From NCBI GenBank assembly GCA_001603415.1, contig LUYY01000051.1, forward strand, positions 1 to 10,103: 10,103 nt of DNA, given 5' to 3'. The stretch is from Bacteroidales bacterium Bact_07 (GTDB taxonomy: Bacteria; Bacteroidota; Bacteroidia; Bacteroidales; Tenuifilaceae). The notes below the pieces were generated by a model, which saw only the letters and a list, made by a program, of their open reading frames with translations, made no database searches and was not told where the DNA came from. The position numbers were made by a program, and so were the translations under genes. Position 1 is the stretch's first letter. Each line of letters begins with the position of its first letter. Shown here one piece after another: positions 6,604 through 10,103 of this stretch.

Positions 6604-7857
6604 TTACCAGGCGCCAATTTCTTCGTAAAGCCCCTTTCCGGTAATTGGTCGGGCTGTTACGTAAGTTGTTTTTACTGCCTTTGTTCCAAGTCCAAGGTAG
6701 TTTAGTGCTGCATTTAGGCTGCTTTCGGTAACCTCTCCAAAGGGGGTGAATACATCATCGGCGGCTTCAACGGTTACAGGAATACCATCAAAGTAATCGC
6801 CTTCATTGTTGGCATTCCGAATGCTGAAGCATACGGGCACAATTGCCCAGTCGATGCTTGGGTCTTTGAACTCAAAAGTGTACATGCCAACGGGTTTGCC
6901 ATGTGTTTTGCTACCAACCAGCACAACACCCATGTAAGGTTTTAGCGCATTAATTACAAGTTCACTGGCCGATGCCGTGCTGCTGGTTGTAATAAAAATA
7001 GCACGTTGTATTTCGAGTGAGTACTGATTGGTTGAAAAGTACATGTAGCTGTTTTTATCGGAATGCTTATCATTGTGAATATATTGTCCGAAAACCCTGC
7101 CAAAAGCAATACTGCCACCAATAAGATCTCCTAAGAGTTGCGATACATTTACTTGCCCACCACCATTATAGCGTAAATCGCAAACCAACTCGCTAACACC
7201 TGCGTTCTTGAACTTTTGAAAAACAAGATTTAACTCATCCTTGGTTTTTTCGATAAATCCTTTCAGGACAAAGTAGCCAATCTTTTTCCCATTGATTGTG
7301 TAAACGCTATCCAACAGCACGGTATTCATTTCAATTTGGGCTTTACTGAAAGTATGTTGAAAGGTTTGACCCGATGGTGATTTAAAGACAAAGGTTTTTG
7401 TAACGCCAACCTCCGAAGGGCCAATCAATGTGGAATAGTTGTCGGGGGTTGGGGTTTGCCCGTCGATGCTTACAATTTCCCATCCCCTGCCAATTCCATT
7501 GGCATATAATGGTGATGTTTTAAATACAAAGGTGATAATGAGTTTGTTATTGGCGGTAAAGGCTGTTCCGAAGCCAAAGCCAACGTATGCTGCCTGCTTG
7601 TAGTAAGCATCGAGTTCTTGTTTGGTGGTAACGTAACTCCACCTGTCGGGTGGGTTTACTCGGATAGCCTTAACCAGCTCAACGGGGTTGGGGTAACTAT
7701 TGGGATCAACATTAGGGAGTTGATTGTACCAGTAGTACCAGTCCTTCATGAGGTTGTAAACCTCTTTGTTTACATTTACTTTTTGTTCCTCTTTATCGCA
7801 CGAGGAAAGTGAAGTTAAGGCAGTAAGCAGCAGTAAAGTAAGTTTAAATCGGCTCAT
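6604..7857 (-). CDS. S41 family (C-terminal processing-type) peptidase, lipoprotein
   Basis: 417 residues. A lipoprotein signal ends in LTSLSSC, so Cys20 should be lipidated, and the protein is anchored in the envelope. An N-terminal helical region (28-90) precedes a PDZ-like domain (about 91-140, YVGFGFGTAF and a GWEIVSIDG motif), then the peptidase domain (about 190-345): LVCDLRYNGGG at 224-234, ASASE at 295-299 with the serine nucleophile, and Lys321 in HGKPVGM as the general base. Ser296 is 25 residues before Lys321, the spacing known for Tsp and CtpB. The glutamine found four residues after the lysine in those enzymes is Met325 here. The substrate is unknown. The gene overlaps the 3' end of the transporter gene by 14 bases, implying coupled translation. 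Confidence 0.9.
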   Translation of the reverse strand: MSRFKLTLLLLTALTSLSSCDKEEQKVNVNKEVYNLMKDWYYWYNQLPNVDPNSYPNPVELVKAIRVNPPDRWSYVTTKQELDAYYKQAAYVGFGFGTAFTANNKLIITFVFKTSPLYANGIGRGWEIVSIDGQTPTPDNYSTLIGPSEVGVTKTFVFKSPSGQTFQHTFSKAQIEMNTVLLDSVYTINGKKIGYFVLKGFIEKTKDELNLVFQKFKNAGVSELVCDLRYNGGGQVNVSQLLGDLIGGSIAFGRVFGQYIHNDKHSDKNSYMYFSTNQYSLEIQRAIFITTSSTASASELVINALKPYMGVVLVGSKTHGKPVGMYTFEFKDPSIDWAIVPVCFSIRNANNEGDYFDGIPVTVEAADDVFTPFGEVTESSLNAALNYLGLGTKAVKTTYVTARPITGKGLYEEIGAW

Positions 7858-8755
7858 TCTTTATCTCCTTTTTACCTAAAAATTGTTGAAATACAATGGC
7901 TCCAATTATAAAAAAAAGTCCTACAAGAGTTGTCCATACTATTTTTTCGTTAAGCACAAGGCTCACAAATACTAAAGCAACAAACGGAACAAGATACGAA
8001 AAATTTCCTAAGCGGGCAGTGTTTGTTGCGCTGTTTAATGCTTTAAGCCAAAGCACAAATGTTATGCCCATTTCAAAAGCACCAATGTAAACCGATGCGG
8101 CAATACCTTTTATAATTAAGGTAGGTAGGTTTTTTATTGCCGCCATGTATAGTAAAGTAAAAATAGTTGCCGTTGCAAAGCTGATAAAAAGTTTGACTTC
8201 CTCGTTTCGATGTTTATCGTACATGTTCACAACCCAAAACCCCGCCCAAATTACTGAACTTCCCAAAGCAAGCAAAACACCCAGTGGATCGGACTTGGCA
8301 AAGATGTTCATATTGCCCTGCGACGAAATAAATGCAACCCCAATCAAGCTGATTAGCAATGCAACAATATCGGTAATCCTTAAGGGGTGTTTTAGTAGCA
8401 ACGCAGCCAAAACAACCAGAACTATTGGCCAAATATAGTTGAGTGGCTGTGCCACCTGGGCGGGTAAAAGGCTGTAGGCCTTAAAAAGCACAAGGTAGTA
8501 AAGGAATGGGTTTAGAATCGATTCGGCAAGAGAGAAAAGCAAATCCTTCTTGCTCGTAAATTTCAAAAGGTGTAGTTTTCTCTGAAAAACTAAAACGGTA
8601 AAAAGAATGGCAGAAGCCGCAAGCGATGACCAAAATAGCAACTGAACAGGATCAATGTATCTTAATCCTATTTTAAAAGCAGTAGCCGAGGTGCCCCAGA
8701 AAAGCACCACAAACGATGCAAAGAAGTAGGCTCTGCTTTGACTTTTTTTCTCCAT
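7844..8755 (-). CDS. EamA family (DMT superfamily) transporter
   Basis: 303 residues, almost entirely hydrophobic, fitting the ten-helix inner-membrane EamA topology made of two duplicated five-helix halves (about 8-145 and 155-293). Family features are the FWGTSATAFKIGLRYIDP segment in helix 1 and the start of helix 2, the LLPAQVAQPLNYIWPIVLV segment near the end of the first half, and ARLGNFSYLVPFVALVFV in the second half. Members export or exchange small metabolites such as amino acids or nucleosides; the substrate here cannot be predicted. It starts nine bases after the DUF59 gene and overlaps the peptidase gene, so it belongs to one transcription unit with both. The C-terminal tail is short and Lys-rich, as expected for a cytoplasmic end. 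Confidence 0.92.
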   Translation of the reverse strand: MEKKSQSRAYFFASFVVLFWGTSATAFKIGLRYIDPVQLLFWSSLAASAILFTVLVFQRKLHLLKFTSKKDLLFSLAESILNPFLYYLVLFKAYSLLPAQVAQPLNYIWPIVLVVLAALLLKHPLRITDIVALLISLIGVAFISSQGNMNIFAKSDPLGVLLALGSSVIWAGFWVVNMYDKHRNEEVKLFISFATATIFTLLYMAAIKNLPTLIIKGIAASVYIGAFEMGITFVLWLKALNSATNTARLGNFSYLVPFVALVFVSLVLNEKIVWTTLVGLFFIIGAIVFQQFLGKKEIKNEPI

Positions 8756-8764
8756 GTCAATGGC

Positions 8765-9079
8765 TTATAGGAAGCCAAGTTCCAACATGGCCTCGTCGCT
8801 CATACGACTTTTATCCCAGGGTGGGTCAAAGGTTAGCCGAACTTCCACATCGGTTACCCCTTCAATTTGCGCTATTTTTTGCTGAACCTCATCAACTACC
8901 TGATCGGCAAGGGGACAGTTGGGGGCAGTAAGTGTCATGGTGATGGTAACCTTGCGGTTATCGTCAACCTCTATCTCATATATCAACCCTAAATCGTAAA
9001 TATTTACAGGTATTTCCGGATCGTAAACACCTTTTAGGGTTTTTACAATGTCGGTTTGGATTTCCAGTTCGTCGCGCAT
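8765..9079 (-). CDS. DUF59/MIP18 family Fe-S cluster assembly protein (SufT-like)
   Basis: 104 residues, one complete DUF59 domain. Signatures are VYDPEIPVNIYDLGLIYEI (18-36), TMTLTAPNCP (47-56) with the conserved Cys55, and the C-terminal LTFDPPWDKSRMSDEAM motif. Relatives include SufT, PaaD and eukaryotic MIP18 (CIAO2), which help mature or target Fe-S proteins. The sufE gene lies just upstream on the same strand, separated by 39 bases, which supports a role in the SUF pathway. The fusions and extra domains of longer SufT proteins are absent, so it is the short form. No gene symbol is given because the naming of these short forms varies. Location should be cytoplasmic. Confidence 0.9.
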   Translation of the reverse strand: MRDELEIQTDIVKTLKGVYDPEIPVNIYDLGLIYEIEVDDNRKVTITMTLTAPNCPLADQVVDEVQQKIAQIEGVTDVEVRLTFDPPWDKSRMSDEAMLELGFL

Positions 9080-9081
9080 AA

Positions 9082-9097
9082 TACTTTTTTAAAAGTA
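9082..9097. repeat. Short inverted repeat between sufE and the DUF59 gene
   Basis: TACTTTT (9082-9088) and AAAAGTA (9091-9097) are perfect inverted arms around two T bases. It lies in the 39-base gap just before the DUF59 start. It could be a small operator or an AT-rich hairpin, but such sequences are frequent by chance in this composition. Confidence 0.35.
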
Positions 9098-9118
9098 ACA
9101 ACTATGGTTTAATAAGGT

Positions 9119-9550
9119 TTAACCCGCCCCTTCGGTTTTCGACTTAAAGGCGAGGGCATACATACGCATTTGCTTAACCATGGCTACCAGCCCGTTACTG
9201 CGGGTTGGCGAAAGGTTTTCCTTTAAGCCAATTTTGTCGATAAAGTAAAGGTCAGTGTTAAGGATTTCATCGGGTGTTCGCCCCGATAGAACTTTAATGA
9301 GCAACGATACAATTCCTTTGGTGATAATGGCATCGCTATCGGCGGTGAAATAGACCTTTCCGTCGCGCAGTTCGGCATCGAGCCAAACCTTGCTTTGGCA
9401 GCCCTGTATGAGGTATTGCTCGGTTCGCTTCCGCTCATCAATTGGGGGCAAGTCCTTACCATATTCAATTAGCTGCTGGTAGCGATCCATCCAGTCGTCG
9501 AAAACGCTGAATTCCTCAACTATTGCGTCCTGAATTTCGTTAATTGACAT
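9119..9550 (-). CDS. sufE: Cysteine desulfuration protein SufE
   Basis: 143 residues from the ATG at 9550-9548, close to the length of E. coli SufE (138). An in-frame upstream ATG would add an 18-residue Phe/Leu-rich extension, but it would start inside a terminator hairpin, so the shorter form is chosen; its start also aligns with SufE proteins (MSINEIQDAIVEEF). SufE takes sulfur from the cysteine desulfurase SufS on a conserved cysteine, seen here as Cys51 in YLIQGCQSKVWL, and passes it to the SufBCD scaffold. Other family marks are DLPPIDERKRTEQY before the active site and a C-terminal SPTRSNGLVAMVKQMRMYA segment. sufB, sufC, sufD and sufS are not in the window. The leader is A-rich with no Shine-Dalgarno site. 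Confidence 0.95.
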   Translation of the reverse strand: MSINEIQDAIVEEFSVFDDWMDRYQQLIEYGKDLPPIDERKRTEQYLIQGCQSKVWLDAELRDGKVYFTADSDAIITKGIVSLLIKVLSGRTPDEILNTDLYFIDKIGLKENLSPTRSNGLVAMVKQMRMYALAFKSKTEGAG

Positions 9551-9564
9551 TTCTATTTTTTTAG

Positions 9565-9572
9565 CAAATATA
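9565..9572 (-). promoter_or_regulatory. Candidate Bacteroidota promoter for sufE
   Basis: On the - strand TATATTTG matches the -7 consensus TAnnTTTG. TTTTC (9597-9593), 20 bases upstream, is a plausible -33 element and coincides with the T tract of the preceding terminator. The box ends 14 bases before the sufE ATG, which would give a leader of only about ten bases. Confidence 0.5.
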
Positions 9573-9590
9573 AGCAGTTTCCTCATTAGA

Positions 9591-9624
9591 AAGAAAAACA
9601 GCAAGGCGTTAATGCCTTGCTGTT
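9591..9624 (-). terminator. Intrinsic terminator after the SiaC-family gene
   Basis: Arms 9597-9607 and 9614-9624 are perfectly complementary (11 bp, about half G-C) with a six-base loop. On the - strand the stem is followed by TTTTTCTTTC. It lies 25 bases past the SiaC-family stop and ends that transcript before sufE. Confidence 0.9.
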
Positions 9625-9648
9625 AGGGGTAAAGTCCGAAAATATTTT

Positions 9649-10065
9649 TTAGTTAATCTCAACCAATTCAATGGGAATACGAAGCGCCATGCTTAAATCC
9701 TTTCCCCATTCCTTCATATCCAAGTCTTCGTTTTCGTAATGGCAAATAACTCTAACCGGCAAGCCTTTGAGATGAAGTTCCTCAAGGTTTTTTAAGAGTT
9801 TTCCAAGGTGATACTCGGAACAACCATTTATGAAAGTAAGGTAAAACTCTATTGTAATGGATTGTGGGTTAAAGATTGTAATGTAGTTTTGGACCCATCG
9901 TTGAACAGGGGATAAAAACGATTGAGGATCGCTGGGGATAAGATTACCCACCATCATAATACGCCCGGAACTCTTTTCGCATTTAATTTCAGGGGTTTCG
10001 GTTGTTGCCGGAATAAATAAATCAACTAATTCAGTAATTTTCTCCTCGTTAACCATCGCTTCCAT
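9649..10065 (-). CDS. SiaC family regulatory phosphoprotein (DUF1987)
   Basis: 138 residues from the ATG at 10065; a second ATG at 10056 would remove three residues and is also possible. It is a single DUF1987/SiaC domain, with an IPATTETPEI opening (18-27), a strand S-G-R-I-M-M-V-G-N-L-I-P-S-D-P (33-47), and the core SITIEFYLTFINGCSEYHL (69-87) followed by a helix and two strands. In Pseudomonas aeruginosa SiaC is phosphorylated by SiaB and dephosphorylated by SiaA, and controls the diguanylate cyclase SiaD. In the core, where I recall N-T-S-S around the phosphothreonine of SiaC, this protein has N80-G-C-S83, so phosphorylation at that exact place is doubtful. Partner genes, if any, would lie beyond the right edge. 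Cytoplasmic; it has its own terminator. Confidence 0.85.
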   Translation of the reverse strand: MEAMVNEEKITELVDLFIPATTETPEIKCEKSSGRIMMVGNLIPSDPQSFLSPVQRWVQNYITIFNPQSITIEFYLTFINGCSEYHLGKLLKNLEELHLKGLPVRVICHYENEDLDMKEWGKDLSMALRIPIELVEIN

Positions 10066-10086
10066 AAATATTAAGAATCAACCCGA

Positions 10087-10094
10087 CAAATGTA
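10087..10094 (-). promoter_or_regulatory. Candidate Bacteroidota -7 box upstream of the SiaC-family gene
   Basis: On the - strand TACATTTG fits TAnnTTTG and ends 21 bases before the ATG at 10065. The -33 element would lie beyond the window's right edge and cannot be checked. If real, the SiaC-family gene is the first of its transcript, with siaA/siaB-like partners not upstream in the same operon. Confidence 0.45.
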
Positions 10095-10103
10095 AAAAAA
10101 AGT

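Noticed and set aside
7896..8438. Open frames on the + strand opposite the EamA transporter gene
   Set aside because: They are antisense to a well-supported membrane protein gene and show no domain or start context.
9551..9604. N-terminal extension of SufE (18 extra Phe/Leu-rich residues)
   Set aside because: Its start would lie inside the terminator hairpin and upstream of the likely promoter, and SufE homologs begin at the internal methionine.
1..10103. CRISPR arrays, tRNA or rRNA genes, insertion sequences, toxin-antitoxin or defence genes
   Set aside because: I looked for spaced repeats, cloverleaf-like segments, transposase motifs and small paired genes and saw none that could be supported.

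Overview
The window looks like chromosomal DNA from a member of the Bacteroidota, most likely the Bacteroidales or a close relative. The grounds are the lipoprotein-type LptE, the gene order sigma-54 regulator - lptE - small conserved protein - secG, a DUF1573 protein with the SCGCT motif, almost no Shine-Dalgarno sites, and three candidate promoters with the Bacteroidota -7 box TAnnTTTG. It is densely coding: no gene-free stretch exceeds about 100 bases, and I see no rRNA, tRNA, CRISPR array or insertion sequence.

Left part (1-1238, + strand): the 3' end of one sulfotransferase-like gene overlaps (ATGA) a complete PAPS-type sulfotransferase gene. Their C-terminal regions align closely, so they are tandem paralogs. 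They probably belong to a surface-glycan or sulfated-lipid cluster extending left of the window.

Centre (1311-5970, + strand): a probable operon begins with a sigma-54 enhancer-binding protein that has no sensor domain. It continues with lptE (LPS transport to the outer membrane), a conserved protein with a central AT-hook-like motif and a C-terminal TPR-like hairpin, secG (Sec translocon), a secreted DUF1573 protein and a class I aminotransferase. The theme is envelope biogenesis and protein export. A strong bidirectional terminator closes the operon.

Right part (5971-10103, - strand): reading leftwards along that strand, the order is a SiaC-family regulatory protein, a terminator, sufE and a SufT/MIP18-like DUF59 gene (both Fe-S cluster assembly), an EamA-family transporter, a lipoprotein S41 peptidase, and finally ruvC (Holliday junction resolvase), which converges on the aminotransferase gene. 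Spacing suggests sufE-DUF59-eamA-S41 are co-transcribed, with ruvC possibly separate.

Most genes belong to known families. The less ordinary points are the paralogous sulfotransferase pair, the sensorless regulator in the lptE/secG cluster, the AT-hook-like motif in its neighbour, a start-codon hairpin at the DUF1573 gene, and non-canonical active-site or phosphosite positions in the S41 peptidase and the SiaC-like protein. I found no clearly new defence or mobile system.
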